Source: Methylobacterium sp. Leaf112
Lineage (GTDB): Bacteria; Pseudomonadota; Alphaproteobacteria; Rhizobiales; Beijerinckiaceae
Assembly (NCBI RefSeq): GCF_001423295.1
Contig: NZ_LMNG01000009.1
Location: 1-64,000 of the forward strand
Direction of reading: 5' to 3'
Length of the DNA: 64,000 nt
In this document: piece after piece, positions 1 through 8,460 of the stretch
Position numbering within the stretch: position 1 is the first letter of the stretch
Layout: every line of letters begins with the position of its first letter
Position numbers and translations under genes: made by a program
The notes under the pieces: generated by a model
What the model was told of the DNA's origin: nothing
The model's input: the letters and a program-made list of their open reading frames with translations, nothing else
Database searches by the model: none

Positions 1-682
1 CCCCCGCCACGACGGTGTCGGAGCGCCGGTCGCCGCGGTCGTCGAACACGCCGACGATGCGGATGCCGGACTCGGCCTGGGCGTCGAGGGCGCGGATCAG
101 GTCCTCGGCCACGGGCCCGCCGCCCACGATGGCCGTGCGCCGGTCGAACCGGCCACGCCGCATCCGCGTGCGGATGATGCGGGCGACGGCGAAGCGTTCG
201 GCGAGGAGAAGGCCGAGGCCAAGGGCGAAGAGGTTCGCGAGCCAAGCCCGGGTGCATGGATCGTCGGCCTCGGCCAGGACGAGGCCGGTGCCGACGACGA
301 GGACCGTCGCCGTCCAGGCCAGGCCCAGCCGCAGGCCCGTGCGCAGGCTGCGTACGGCGTCGATGCGGTAGGCGCCGGCAGCCTGGAACAGACCGACGGC
401 CAGAACCGCGACACCGAAGGCGGCCGCGAATTGTCGAAACGAGAGTGGGGCGAGGCAGGTGGCGGACAGGTGCCGGACCGCGACGCCGAGGGCGAGGATG
501 AGGAGAAACTCGCCGGCCCGCACGCAATCGACGAGCACCACCGGGGACAGCGGCTCCCCCCTCCCCGCATTCCCCCGTCCCTGCGCCTCGGTTGTCCCGA
601 TGGGCTGGGTCGTGGGAGCGGCGGCCTGCCGGTCCGTCTGACCCGCCGCCTCCAACAAATCGCGGACGTCGAAGGCAGGCAT
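1..682 (-). CDS. Undecaprenyl-phosphate glucose phosphotransferase-like polyprenyl glycosylphosphotransferase, 5' part only
   Basis: The gene starts with ATG at 682 (MPAFDVRDLLEAAG) and is open to the left edge, so only the first 227 codons are present. After about 50 variable residues come several hydrophobic segments (EFLLILALGVAV; AAFGVAVLAVGLFQAAGAY; LGLAWTATVLVVGTGLVLA; LANLFALGLGLLLAE). These are followed by a Rossmann-like module beginning RRTAIVGGGPVAEDLIRAL and continuing IRIVGVFDDRGDRRSD. That order, a membrane bundle then a CoA/nucleotide-binding fold, is typical of WcaJ/ExoY-like enzymes that place the first sugar phosphate on undecaprenyl phosphate for exopolysaccharide synthesis. 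The catalytic C-terminal sugar-transferase domain lies outside the window, so the transferred sugar cannot be judged. No other exopolysaccharide gene is visible here. Confidence 0.85.
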   Translation of the reverse strand, partial: MPAFDVRDLLEAAGQTDRQAAAPTTQPIGTTEAQGRGNAGRGEPLSPVVLVDCVRAGEFLLILALGVAVRHLSATCLAPLSFRQFAAAFGVAVLAVGLFQAAGAYRIDAVRSLRTGLRLGLAWTATVLVVGTGLVLAEADDPCTRAWLANLFALGLGLLLAERFAVARIIRTRMRRGRFDRRTAIVGGGPVAEDLIRALDAQAESGIRIVGVFDDRGDRRSDTVVAG

Positions 683-871
683 CGAAGCCTCCAGATCTCA
701 GGGCATGCGGCGTGCCCCGCGCCACGCCCGGTTCTGAAACCGGACAACAGGGCGCAGGGGGCGTTTCACGAGGGGAAACGCGACCCACAACCCCTGGCAT
801 GACCGCCTCACGGAACGTTTAACGCGATCCGCCGGATCGGCGCTCATCGCGTCGGATCTGGGGATACGCCC

Positions 872-2035
872 TCAGAAGTAGCTGACCCAGGGCGCGGTGC
901 TGCGGCGCTTGAACCGGACCGCCCAGCGGCAGGCGGGGTAGAGCGCGAGGCTCAGGGCGGCGGCGATGAGCCAGAGATAGCCCGGACCCGGCGCCTCGAT
1001 CCGTCCGGCGGAGCCGGCAAGGCCCGCCCAGAGGAGTCCGTCGTGGAGCAGGCGCAGGGCGTAGAGGTGCGTGACGTAGAAGAACAGCGGCACGCCGCCG
1101 AAGGTACAGAGCCAGGCGAGCCGACGCGGCGGAACCGCCTCCAGGCATGCCAGCAGAATCAGGCCAGGGCCGAGGGTCGCCAGGAGAAAATCGGCCGAGG
1201 GCGGGTACTTCGTCAGGTTCAGGAACGCCCTGAGCGTCGCGTCCCAGGAGGCGCCGGCTTGCCACGGCACCGGTTCGCCGTAGCCGTTGAGGCCGCGCAG
1301 GATCGCGAAGCCCGCGAGCGCCGCCGCCCCGAGGCCGAGGAGCCGGCGCGTCGGCCCCGGCATCGTTCCGACGAACCACGGCCCGAGAGCGTAGCCGGCC
1401 GCGATGACGCCGATCCAGGGCAGGACGGGGTAGGAGGTGCGCGCGACACCCCACGGCAGGTCGATGAAGCCGCGCTGGTGCAGGATCGTCCACAGGATGT
1501 AGCCGGTCTCACCCGGCACGAGGGCGAAGGACGTCAGCAGGTTGTGCCCGAGCATGATCGCCAGGGCGACGCCGATGAGTGCCGCGCGGGGTAGCCACAG
1601 CAGTCCGGCCAGGGCGATCATGCTGATGCCGATGGCCCAGATCACCTGGAGGTAGAGGATCGGCGGCAGGAGGCTGCGCGTCCAGGCGACGTTCACCAGG
1701 GTGACTTCGAGGAGCACCAGGATCAGGCCCCGCTTCAGCATGAAGGCCGAGGCTTTCGCACGATCCCCGTGCTTGCCGGTGTTTTGTTTGGCCGCGTAGA
1801 GGCTGGCGGACAGGCCGGTGAGCAGGACGAAGACCGGCGCGCAGATGTGCGAGGCCGCCCGGGTCCAGAACAAGCCGGGCTCCGTCGCCGCGAGATCCAT
1901 GGGGTCGCGGACCTGGGCGTGCAGGAAGAAGAACTCCCGCACGTGATCGACGAGCATGAGCAGCATCACGAGCCCGCGCAGGGCGTCGATGGCGGCGATG
2001 CGCCCTGTCGGCCGCGCCGGACCGGAGATCGTCAT
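872..2035 (-). CDS. DUF1624/heparan-alpha-glucosaminide N-acetyltransferase-like membrane protein
   Basis: A 387-aa polytopic membrane protein starting MTISGPARPTGR. The N-terminal stretch AAIDALRGLVMLLMLVDHVREFF is the family signature: an aspartate and a DH pair inside the first membrane segments, as in the eukaryotic lysosomal HGSNAT-like family and bacterial DUF1624. About nine further hydrophobic segments follow, ending with a basic tail (FKRRSTAPWVSYF). Family members are thought to move acyl groups across the membrane onto an outside acceptor; the acceptor here is unknown. The ATG overlaps the stop of the 103-aa gene upstream (ATGA), so it is the last gene of the riboswitch-led operon that starts with the TonB receptor at 8099. 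A role in modifying the transported ligand or an envelope component is inference. Confidence 0.75.
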   Translation of the reverse strand: MTISGPARPTGRIAAIDALRGLVMLLMLVDHVREFFFLHAQVRDPMDLAATEPGLFWTRAASHICAPVFVLLTGLSASLYAAKQNTGKHGDRAKASAFMLKRGLILVLLEVTLVNVAWTRSLLPPILYLQVIWAIGISMIALAGLLWLPRAALIGVALAIMLGHNLLTSFALVPGETGYILWTILHQRGFIDLPWGVARTSYPVLPWIGVIAAGYALGPWFVGTMPGPTRRLLGLGAAALAGFAILRGLNGYGEPVPWQAGASWDATLRAFLNLTKYPPSADFLLATLGPGLILLACLEAVPPRRLAWLCTFGGVPLFFYVTHLYALRLLHDGLLWAGLAGSAGRIEAPGPGYLWLIAAALSLALYPACRWAVRFKRRSTAPWVSYF

Positions 2036-2343
2036 CGTTCCGCTCCCTCCCCAAGTGTGCGCAGCAGCTTCTGCACGCAACTCGCCGCCCAGACGGTGCT
2101 GCCGCGCGGTTTGCGGACCCCGCGCCGGGTCATGGCCCGGGCGATGCCGCTCGGCGTCGTGAATCCCTCTGCCCGGATCTCCAGCAGGACCGGCGCGAGG
2201 CCGCGCGCGAATCCCCGTGCCCGGGCGATGGCGGCGCGCCGCCCGGCATCGCCGCAACGGCGTGGTCGCGGGCCGGCACCGGAGGTCTCGGGCATGGGGT
2301 CCATGGGGTGTGCGGGCAGGGAACGCCGGGCAGTCCGCTTCAC
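2032..2343 (-). CDS. Small basic protein resembling a resolvase/recombinase tail
   Basis: A 103-aa protein if it starts at GTG 2343, which overlaps the stop of the upstream permease (GTGA). Internal ATGs at 2304 and 2295 are alternatives. Residues from about 40 on (IARARGFARGLAPVLLEI, then TTPSGIARAMTRRGVRKPRG) resemble the short segment found in serine recombinases and in many small alphaproteobacterial proteins, where a helix is followed by a loop containing RGVRTPRG-like residues before a helix-turn-helix. No catalytic serine domain is present. The stop overlaps the next ATG (ATGA), so the reading frame is tied into the operon at both ends, which is the best evidence that it is expressed. 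The protein is Arg-rich and could bind nucleic acid; its function is unknown. Confidence 0.6.
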   Translation of the reverse strand: MKRTARRSLPAHPMDPMPETSGAGPRPRRCGDAGRRAAIARARGFARGLAPVLLEIRAEGFTTPSGIARAMTRRGVRKPRGSTVWAASCVQKLLRTLGEGAER

Positions 2344-3851
2344 GCCGGCCAGGCTTTCAGCCGGGCCCGGGCGGACAGCGCGAGACCGCCCGCGAGGACG
2401 ATGAGCCAGGCCAGGGCCATGAGGGCGCCCCGGCGCCCGGCTGTCAGATCGATGCTGGGCTGGAAGCGGGGCACGTCGTCGTAGGCGTCGAAATCGAGGC
2501 GGGCCTGGCAGCCGGCGCAGACCGGCACCGGGTTCAGGGCCTGCGCGACGATGCGCGGCTCGAAGAAAGCCCGCAGGGTCCGCCGGTAGGCAGCGGCCGA
2601 GGCGAGGAAGGCGGCGTGCCGCCCGGCATCGGTGCCGGCGGCCCGCTGGAGGGCGAAGTCGAAGGTGGTGACGGGCGAGGCCAGGGCGAGCCACCGGCTC
2701 AGCGCGGCGCTCTCCCGGTCGTGCGCGCGAAAACTCTCGCGACGCGCATCGAGTTGTACGTCGTAATGGGCGTCGCGGGCGAGACGCTTGATCTCGGGCG
2801 CCTCGACGAGGTCGGCGCGCCCCGCCGCACCGGGAATCCGGGCCAACCACTGGGCCGTGAGCCGTGGTCCCGCGCCGCCGTTGGCGAAGGCGTCCTGCAC
2901 CTGCCGGCTCGCATCGATGGCGGCGATGCGCGAGGGCTTGTCCGTGAGACAATCGACCGCGATGGAGGCCGCTGCCGGGACCGCCACCGTGAACAGGGTC
3001 CAGGCGAGGACGAGGATCGACAGGGCGGCCACGGCGCCCCGCCACAGGGTCGCCACGAGGGCGCAGGCCGCGACCCACACGAGGATGTAGGCGGCGAGCG
3101 CGCCCGCCAGCAGCCCCAGTGTGACGCCCGAGCCGGCGAGGGACCGGATCGCGCCGGTCAGCCATAGGGCGAGACCGGTTTGCCCGAGCACCGCCACCAC
3201 GAGGATCCCGGCCACGGCCCCGAACTTCGCCCCCGCCACGGCACGCGGCCCGATGGGCTGGGCCGCGATGAGCCGAAGCGTGCCGGAATCCCGTTCCACC
3301 GAGAGGCGGGTGCCGGCGAGCGCGATGATGGCGAGCGGCACGAGCACGGCGAGTACGAAGGCGAGATCGAAGGCTCCGAGCTTCAGCCGCGCCGCCGACC
3401 CGAGTTCGTACGCGACATCGTCGAAGACGGTGCTCGACCCGAAACTCACGCGCATGAACGAGGGCTGCACGTCGGACTGCCCGGTGGCCAGGGCAGCGAG
3501 CGGGGTCGGCGGCTTCACGGCGTGGACGGTGAGGAACTGCGTCATGTAGCCGAAGGCGTTGGTCGGATCCTGCCAGTAGTTGATCTTCACCGGCGTCGCC
3601 CGTGCGTAGCGGGCGTAGGCCTCGCGGGCGGCGACGACGGCCCGCCCCTCTTCCGCGGCCAGCGTCGCGAGGGCGGCGCGCTCGGCCTCCACCCGTACGG
3701 CCCCCGTATGGGCGCCGAGCAGCAGGGCGGCGAACAGGGCCGCCAGTACCGCCCAGGTCAGCCGCTCGCGCAGAACCATGCCGGTCTCGGCGGCGAGGAG
3801 GCGAAGGGCGCGCCTCACGGCGTGATCCGTTCTCCATGGCGTCAGCTTCAT
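2340..3851 (-). CDS. ABC-2 type transporter permease, second of a pair (DUF3526-like)
   Basis: A 503-aa inner-membrane protein. One N-terminal membrane segment (LTWAVLAALFAALLLGAH) is followed by a roughly 120-residue hydrophilic, presumably periplasmic loop (KINYWQDPTNAFGYMTQFL), then a block of membrane helices (AFDLAFVLAVLVPLAIIALAG; AGILVVAVLGQTGLALWL; LLAGALAAYILVWVAACALV; ILVLAWTLFTVAVPAAAS). A second soluble loop follows, then a last helix. An ERDSGTLRL motif just after the second helix is typical of ABC-2 permeases of the NosY/DUF3526 kind. A CAGC pair near the C-terminus could form a disulfide or bind metal. The start is ATG 3851, overlapping the stop of the preceding permease (ATGA). 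It probably forms a heterodimer with that permease, driven by the ATPase at 5233-5955. Confidence 0.8.
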   Translation of the reverse strand: MKLTPWRTDHAVRRALRLLAAETGMVLRERLTWAVLAALFAALLLGAHTGAVRVEAERAALATLAAEEGRAVVAAREAYARYARATPVKINYWQDPTNAFGYMTQFLTVHAVKPPTPLAALATGQSDVQPSFMRVSFGSSTVFDDVAYELGSAARLKLGAFDLAFVLAVLVPLAIIALAGTRLSVERDSGTLRLIAAQPIGPRAVAGAKFGAVAGILVVAVLGQTGLALWLTGAIRSLAGSGVTLGLLAGALAAYILVWVAACALVATLWRGAVAALSILVLAWTLFTVAVPAAASIAVDCLTDKPSRIAAIDASRQVQDAFANGGAGPRLTAQWLARIPGAAGRADLVEAPEIKRLARDAHYDVQLDARRESFRAHDRESAALSRWLALASPVTTFDFALQRAAGTDAGRHAAFLASAAAYRRTLRAFFEPRIVAQALNPVPVCAGCQARLDFDAYDDVPRFQPSIDLTAGRRGALMALAWLIVLAGGLALSARARLKAWPA

Positions 3852-5236
3852 GGCGTCAGCCGCCGGACCGCCAGGACGGCGGCTCCGCCCAGGACGGCGA
3901 GCCACGTCGCCAGGATGGCGAGGGGCACGGCCCAGGCCGCGTCTGCCAGGGGCATCGGGCCATGATCGAAGGGCGGCACCGTCTCCCAGAGGTCGTGGTC
4001 GGCGGTGTAGCGGCGCTCTCCGCCCTGCGGATTGTCGATGATCGCCTGGTTCATCCGCCGCGAGATGCCCCGGCGGTAATGCTCGGCGGCCCAGACGAAG
4101 CGGACATGCTGGGGAAAGTCCGTTCCCGCGAGGGCGGCGGAGAGCGCCTGGAGGGCGATGCGCGGGGACAGGAGCCCGGCCCAGGCATAGGCCCGCTCCT
4201 GGCGCAGCAGGCTGTCGAAGAAGGCGCCGAACGCGGCATCGAACACCGCGAAATTGTGCTGCTCGTTCTCGCTCATCATCAGGCCGCGCAGGTCGACGGG
4301 CAGGGCGTCCGGGTCGGTGACGCCGTAGCGGGCGAGGACGGCCTTGGCCCGGTCGTCGTTCGCTTCCGCGGTGCGGTGCCCCCGGAAGGTCTCCTCGATC
4401 CGGGCGCGGGTCTCGCCGTAGGAGAGCGCCGGTGTGGTGGCGTCCACCGCGACGGTGGCGAGGCGGGGAGCGGCCACGCAGACGAGCACCCAGGCCAGCA
4501 GCGATGCCGCCAGCGCCGAGCGGGCCGTGCGGGCCGTCAGCGACAGGGTCATGGCCAGAACGAGGAACAGGGCCGCATAGGTGAGCTGTGCGGCCACCCA
4601 CGGGACGAGGCGCGGCCACACCTCCCAGCCGGGCGCGTCGAGGCTCACCGCAGCGAGGCCGCCGAGGACGAGCAACGGCAGGCCTACGAGGAGGGCCAGG
4701 GCGGCGAGGAGCGCGCCGAAGCGGGCCATGAACAGCCGGCCTGGCGCAGCGCCGTTGCCGAGTGCCAGCCGCAGGGTACCGCGCTCGCGGTCGGCGGCGA
4801 AGGCGGAGAAGCCGAGGAGGATCGCGGCCAGGGGCACGATGAGCTGGACGATGTCGGCGACGCTGCCGAGGCCGGCGCGCGCGAGCGGGTTGGCGTCCTG
4901 GACCGCCCGGAAGACCGCATCGTTGAACAGGTGGGCCTCGATGCGGACCATGCGGCCGGTATAGGGCTCGATGCCGGGATCCAGGATCGCGAGCGGCGCG
5001 GACGGCTTGAACACCCACAGCCCGTAATGATCGGCCGAATGCGGGTTCTTGGCGTCCTGGCCGAGCCAGCGTCCGCGCTCGGCCTGCGCGATCGCTCTCA
5101 CATCGCCGGCATCGCGCACGGCCTGTCGCCAGGCTCCGGCGAGGGCCACGCCGAGGAGCACCACCAGGACGGCGCCGATCCAGCGCAGGCGGGCGTCGCG
5201 CAGGAGCTGGCCGAGTTCGGCCCGGACCCGCCTCAC
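3848..5236 (-). CDS. ABC-2 type transporter permease, first of a pair (DUF3526-like)
   Basis: A 462-aa membrane protein. No ATG lies near the expected N-terminus; the GTG at 5236 overlaps the ATPase stop (GTGA) and is the best start, giving VRRVRAELGQLLRDARLRW. A first helix (IGAVLVVLLGVALAGAW) is followed by a large loop with HSADHYGLWVFKPSAPLAI, then helices (IVQLIVPLAAILLGFSAFA; FGALLAALALLVGLPLLVL; LTYAALFLVLAMTLSLTA; ALAASLLAWVLVCVAAP). A second loop of about 180 residues precedes the final helix. The DRERGTLRLALG motif matches the equivalent site of its partner, and the shared topology suggests an old duplication. ABC-2 folds are mostly exporters or mechanotransmission systems, so pairing with a TonB uptake receptor is notable. 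Confidence 0.8.
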   Translation of the reverse strand: MRRVRAELGQLLRDARLRWIGAVLVVLLGVALAGAWRQAVRDAGDVRAIAQAERGRWLGQDAKNPHSADHYGLWVFKPSAPLAILDPGIEPYTGRMVRIEAHLFNDAVFRAVQDANPLARAGLGSVADIVQLIVPLAAILLGFSAFAADRERGTLRLALGNGAAPGRLFMARFGALLAALALLVGLPLLVLGGLAAVSLDAPGWEVWPRLVPWVAAQLTYAALFLVLAMTLSLTARTARSALAASLLAWVLVCVAAPRLATVAVDATTPALSYGETRARIEETFRGHRTAEANDDRAKAVLARYGVTDPDALPVDLRGLMMSENEQHNFAVFDAAFGAFFDSLLRQERAYAWAGLLSPRIALQALSAALAGTDFPQHVRFVWAAEHYRRGISRRMNQAIIDNPQGGERRYTADHDLWETVPPFDHGPMPLADAAWAVPLAILATWLAVLGGAAVLAVRRLTP

Positions 5237-5955
5237 GACGCGAGCCGCTCGATGTAGAGGCGCTCCAACGCCGCATGGTCGAGGTGTGCCGGGCTGATCT
5301 CCTCGACGATGCGTCCGGTCTGGAGCACGCCGACCCGGTCGGCGACCTCCTTGACCCGGTAGAGGTCGTGGGTCGCCATCAGCACGGTTGTGCCGCGGGC
5401 GGCGGCCGCCCGGACCACGGCCGAGAAATCCGCCGACGCGCTCGGATCGAGGCCCGAGGTCGGCTCGTCGAGGAGCAGCAGCCGGGCGCGGCGCGCCAGG
5501 GCGATGGCGATGCCGACCTTCTGGCGCATGCCCTTCGAATAGGTCGCAGCCTTGCGCGCGTGCGCCTCGGTCGCGAGACCGGCTTGCGCCAGCAGGCGGT
5601 CGGCCGCATCGCGAGACAGGGCGAGGCCCGCCAGCGTCGTGAAGTAGCGCAGGTTCTCCCGGCCCGAGAGCGTGGGATAGAGCGCCACCTGCTCGGGGAT
5701 GTAGGCGATGGCCGCCCGCGCCGCGATGGGGGCGGCGCCCGCATCGATTCCACAGACCCGGACCGTCCCGCTCTCCGCTTTCAGGAAACCCAGGATGAGG
5801 TTGATGGTCGTGGTCTTGCCGGCCCCGTTGGGGCCGAGCAGGGCGAAGACTTCGCCCGCATGTAACGTCAGGGTCAGGCCGTCGAGGGCCCTGCGACGGC
5901 CGAAGGTCATGACGACGTCGCCGATCGCCAGGACCGGTTCGTGCGACTCCAGCAT
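5233..5955 (-). CDS. ABC transporter ATPase subunit (ABC-2/NosF-like)
   Basis: A 240-aa nucleotide-binding subunit. Walker A is GPNGAGKTT at residues 41-49, the Q-loop glutamine is in IPEQ (about 89), the signature is YSKGMRQK (139-146), Walker B is LLLLDEP (159-165), the D-loop SGLD follows, and the switch histidine is in MATHD (about 196). YSKGMRQ in place of LSGGQ is normal for ATPases that work with ABC-2 permeases, such as NosF or CcmA relatives. The ATG overlaps the stop of the TonB receptor (TGATG) and the stop overlaps the GTG of the first permease. All catalytic motifs are intact, so the transporter should be active; the substrate is not revealed by the sequence. Confidence 0.9.
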   Translation of the reverse strand: MLESHEPVLAIGDVVMTFGRRRALDGLTLTLHAGEVFALLGPNGAGKTTTINLILGFLKAESGTVRVCGIDAGAAPIAARAAIAYIPEQVALYPTLSGRENLRYFTTLAGLALSRDAADRLLAQAGLATEAHARKAATYSKGMRQKVGIAIALARRARLLLLDEPTSGLDPSASADFSAVVRAAAARGTTVLMATHDLYRVKEVADRVGVLQTGRIVEEISPAHLDHAALERLYIERLAS

Positions 5956-8099
5956 CAGAACCGCACCGAGACGGTGCCGGTGAAGCGTCGCGGTGCGCCG
6001 GGATAGACCCGGAACACGTTGAGCGAGCTCTCGTAGATCTCACTGTCGAAGATATTCTCGACGTTGAAGCCGAAGCGGATGTTCTCGTAGCGGTAATACG
6101 CCAGCGCGTCGGCGACCACGTAGGCCGGCAGGACGAAACCGGTGCCGCCCGCATCGCCGGCGCGTTCGCCGACCCCACGCACGCCGCCCCCGATCCCGAG
6201 GCCCGCGTAGGGGCCGGACTGGACTTCGTAGACGGCGAGCAGGCTGCCGCTGTGCTTGGGGATGTTGATGAGGGGGGCACCCACGGGCAGGACGTTGTCC
6301 TTCGTCACTACGGCGTCGGCGTAGACGTAGCCGCCGATGAGACGCAGCTCCGGCGAGATCTGGCCCGTGGCCGTGAGTTCGAAGCCCTGGCTGCGCACCC
6401 CGCCCGCCGCGAGGGAGAAGCCGCTGTTGTTGGGGTCGGGCGTCAGTACGTTCTCACGCTCGATATGGAACGCCGCACCGGTGAGGCCGAGCGCCCCGCC
6501 ATAGAGGTCGAGCTTGGCGCCGACTTCGTAGCCGATGCCCGTCTCGGGGGCGAACGGCACCCCGCGCGAGGCCGCCGCCGCATCTGGGCCGATGTTCGGC
6601 CGGAAGCTCGTGCCGACATTGGTGTAGAGGGCGAGTTCGGGGAGCGGCTGATAGACGAGTCCGGCGCGGGGCGTCGCGGCGGCGCGCGACTGCTCGACGT
6701 CGCTGCGCGGAATGCGCTCGCGGAACGACTGCTCGAAGAAATCGAACCGGACGCCGAGCAGCGCCTTCCATTCGGGGCTGAGCGCGATCTGGTCCTGGGC
6801 GTAGAGGGCCGTATTGGTCACCCGCTCGAGGTTGTTGCGCGGGATGGTGAGCGGCGGCAGGGGCTGGCCGTAGCGCGGGTTGTAGATGTCGATGGAAAAC
6901 GGGTTCTGGCGAATATTCGAGCGCAGATAGACCGTGCGGCTGTCGGTGCTCTCGCGCTCGAAGCCGAGGAGCAGGGTGTGCGCCAGGGGCCCGGTGGCGA
7001 AGCGGCCCACCACCTCGGCCTGGCCGATGGCGGTGTCCCAGCGGTAGTCCCGGAAGTTGCGGTCGCGGGCAACGGTGCGATTGTCGGCCGCGATGCTCCG
7101 GACCTCGGCGGATTCGCCCTCCAGGGTGCCGGTGTTGAAATGTGCGCCGAGCCGCATCTGCCAATCGGCGTCGAAGCGGTGCTCCAGGCGCACCTGCATC
7201 GTGTTCGAGGTCTGCTCGGTGCTCTGGCCCGGCTCGCCGAGGAAGCGCGAGATCGGCAGGAAGCCGAGCTGCCGGTTGATGGCGATCACGCCCCGGTCGA
7301 ACACGATGCGGTTGCGCACGAATTCGGTCTCGACGGTGACCTTGGTGTCAGGCGTGATCTGCCAGCTGAGGGACGGCGCCACGAACAGCCGGTCGCCGTC
7401 GACGAAATCGCGAAAGCTGTTCTGGCGCCCGCCCGCGAAGTTGAAGCGGTACTGGACCGTCTTGTCCTCGTTGAGGGCGCCGCCGGCATCCACGGTGCCG
7501 CGGAACTGCTCGAAGCTGCCCCACAGGCCGCCCATCTCGACGAAGCGCTCGGCCGTCGGCTGCTTGGTGATGATGTTGACCACGCCGCCGGGATCGCTGC
7601 GCCCGAACAGGGCGCCGCCCGCGCCCTTCAGCACCTCGATACGCTCGACGTTCTGGGTGTCGGGCGGCGGCGGGAACCCTCGGTTGATGGCAAAGCCGTT
7701 CTTGAAGATCTCGGACGTGGTCACGCCGCGCACGGCGTAGCTGAACACGGTGAGGCCGCCGAAGTTGTTCTGCTGGGCGACGCCGGGGGTGTAGTTGAAC
7801 ACCCGGTCGACTCGCGTCGCGGCCAGATCGGTGATGACCTCGCGCGAGGCAACCGTGACGACCTGGGGCACGTCGCGCTGGGGCGTGTCGGTCTTGGTGC
7901 TGCTCACGGCGCGCGCCGCGCTGAAACCCGGGGTCGGGCCGATGAGTCCGATGGCGCCTTCCGGCACGTTGAGGCCGATGCCGGTGCCCTCCACCGTGAG
8001 GGTGTCCAGGGTGACCGCCGTCTCCTCGGCACGGACCGACGGCGTCAGGGACAGGGCCGCGAGGGCGACGCCGAGGCGCAGGCCGTTTTTCAGGAGCAT
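5955..8099 (-). CDS. TonB-dependent siderophore-type outer membrane receptor under cobalamin riboswitch control
   Basis: A 714-aa receptor starting at ATG 8099, chosen because it begins a clean signal peptide (MLLKNGLRLGVALAALSLTP, then SVRA). The mature end EETAVTLDTLTVEG carries a TonB-box-like stretch. A plug domain follows (VPQVVTVASREVITDLAATR; VERIEVLKGAGGALFGRSDPG; GGVVNIITKQPT), then a long beta-barrel ending in RFTGTVSVRF with the expected terminal Phe. The plug resembles FhuA/FpvA-type siderophore receptors more than BtuB. An open frame extends upstream through the leader, but it lacks a signal peptide and crosses the riboswitch, so I reject the longer start. It is the first gene of a six-gene coupled operon with an ABC-2 transporter. 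Likely ligand: a corrinoid, cobalt chelate or metallophore; unresolved. Confidence 0.88.
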   Translation of the reverse strand: MLLKNGLRLGVALAALSLTPSVRAEETAVTLDTLTVEGTGIGLNVPEGAIGLIGPTPGFSAARAVSSTKTDTPQRDVPQVVTVASREVITDLAATRVDRVFNYTPGVAQQNNFGGLTVFSYAVRGVTTSEIFKNGFAINRGFPPPPDTQNVERIEVLKGAGGALFGRSDPGGVVNIITKQPTAERFVEMGGLWGSFEQFRGTVDAGGALNEDKTVQYRFNFAGGRQNSFRDFVDGDRLFVAPSLSWQITPDTKVTVETEFVRNRIVFDRGVIAINRQLGFLPISRFLGEPGQSTEQTSNTMQVRLEHRFDADWQMRLGAHFNTGTLEGESAEVRSIAADNRTVARDRNFRDYRWDTAIGQAEVVGRFATGPLAHTLLLGFERESTDSRTVYLRSNIRQNPFSIDIYNPRYGQPLPPLTIPRNNLERVTNTALYAQDQIALSPEWKALLGVRFDFFEQSFRERIPRSDVEQSRAAATPRAGLVYQPLPELALYTNVGTSFRPNIGPDAAAASRGVPFAPETGIGYEVGAKLDLYGGALGLTGAAFHIERENVLTPDPNNSGFSLAAGGVRSQGFELTATGQISPELRLIGGYVYADAVVTKDNVLPVGAPLINIPKHSGSLLAVYEVQSGPYAGLGIGGGVRGVGERAGDAGGTGFVLPAYVVADALAYYRYENIRFGFNVENIFDSEIYESSLNVFRVYPGAPRRFTGTVSVRF

Positions 8100-8191
8100 C
8101 GTATCGGGTCTCGAACGGGATGAGCGCCGCTCCAGCCCGTCGCCCGATGACGGGACGCCCCCCGGCACCGGCTCAGGAGCCTGAATGGCGT

Positions 8192-8209
8192 TTGAAACAT
8201 TATTACGTT
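8192..8209. promoter_or_regulatory. Candidate metal-regulator box in the leader of the first TonB receptor
   Basis: The plus strand reads TTGAAACATTATTACGTT. It matches 15 of 18 positions with TTGTAACATTATAACATT at 40889-40906, which lies in the leader of the other riboswitch-linked TonB receptor. In gene orientation it is AACGTAATAATGTTTCAA, ending 93 bases upstream of the start codon. It is a weaker dyad than its partner but fits the same TGTTATANTATAACA-like Fur/Zur family pattern at several positions. It also overlaps a possible -10 element (AATAAT at 8204-8199, minus strand, with TTGCAT 18 bases upstream), so it could simply be a promoter downstream of the riboswitch. Confidence 0.4.
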
Positions 8210-8224
8210 GCGAAGCTTGACCAT

Positions 8225-8269
8225 GCAAGCTGAAACCTTGCACGCCGAAACCAAGCAAGCCGAGTTCGG
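8225..8269. repeat. Three imperfect 15-bp tandem repeats in the receptor leader
   Basis: Three consecutive 15-mers on the plus strand: GCAAGCTGAAACCTT, GCACGCCGAAACCAA and GCAAGCCGAGTTCGG. The first two match at 11 of 15 positions; the third diverges at its end. They lie between the cobalamin riboswitch and the TonB receptor start, next to the motif at 8192-8209. They could be regulator contact sites or a chance slippage product. Confidence 0.45.
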
Positions 8270-8460
8270 GCACGGGCTCCGTGTCGCCGGGCCGGTTCTG
8301 AGCGGGAACGCTTTCGGGAAAGGGGTGATCGATCGCGGCCATCAACACCATCCAAATGGTTCTGGACGTGTCAGGCCGAGCAGCACGGGCGCGCGCCGAC
8401 CATGACGGGCCGACGTCGATCATGCGACCCACCGGAGCACCCCGCCCGAGAGACGTTCGT

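Noticed and set aside
2032..3837. A 601-residue Arg-rich frame covering the second permease
   Set aside because: Only its last 103 codons, bounded by overlaps with both neighbours, show plausible coding; the rest is a shadow of the permease.
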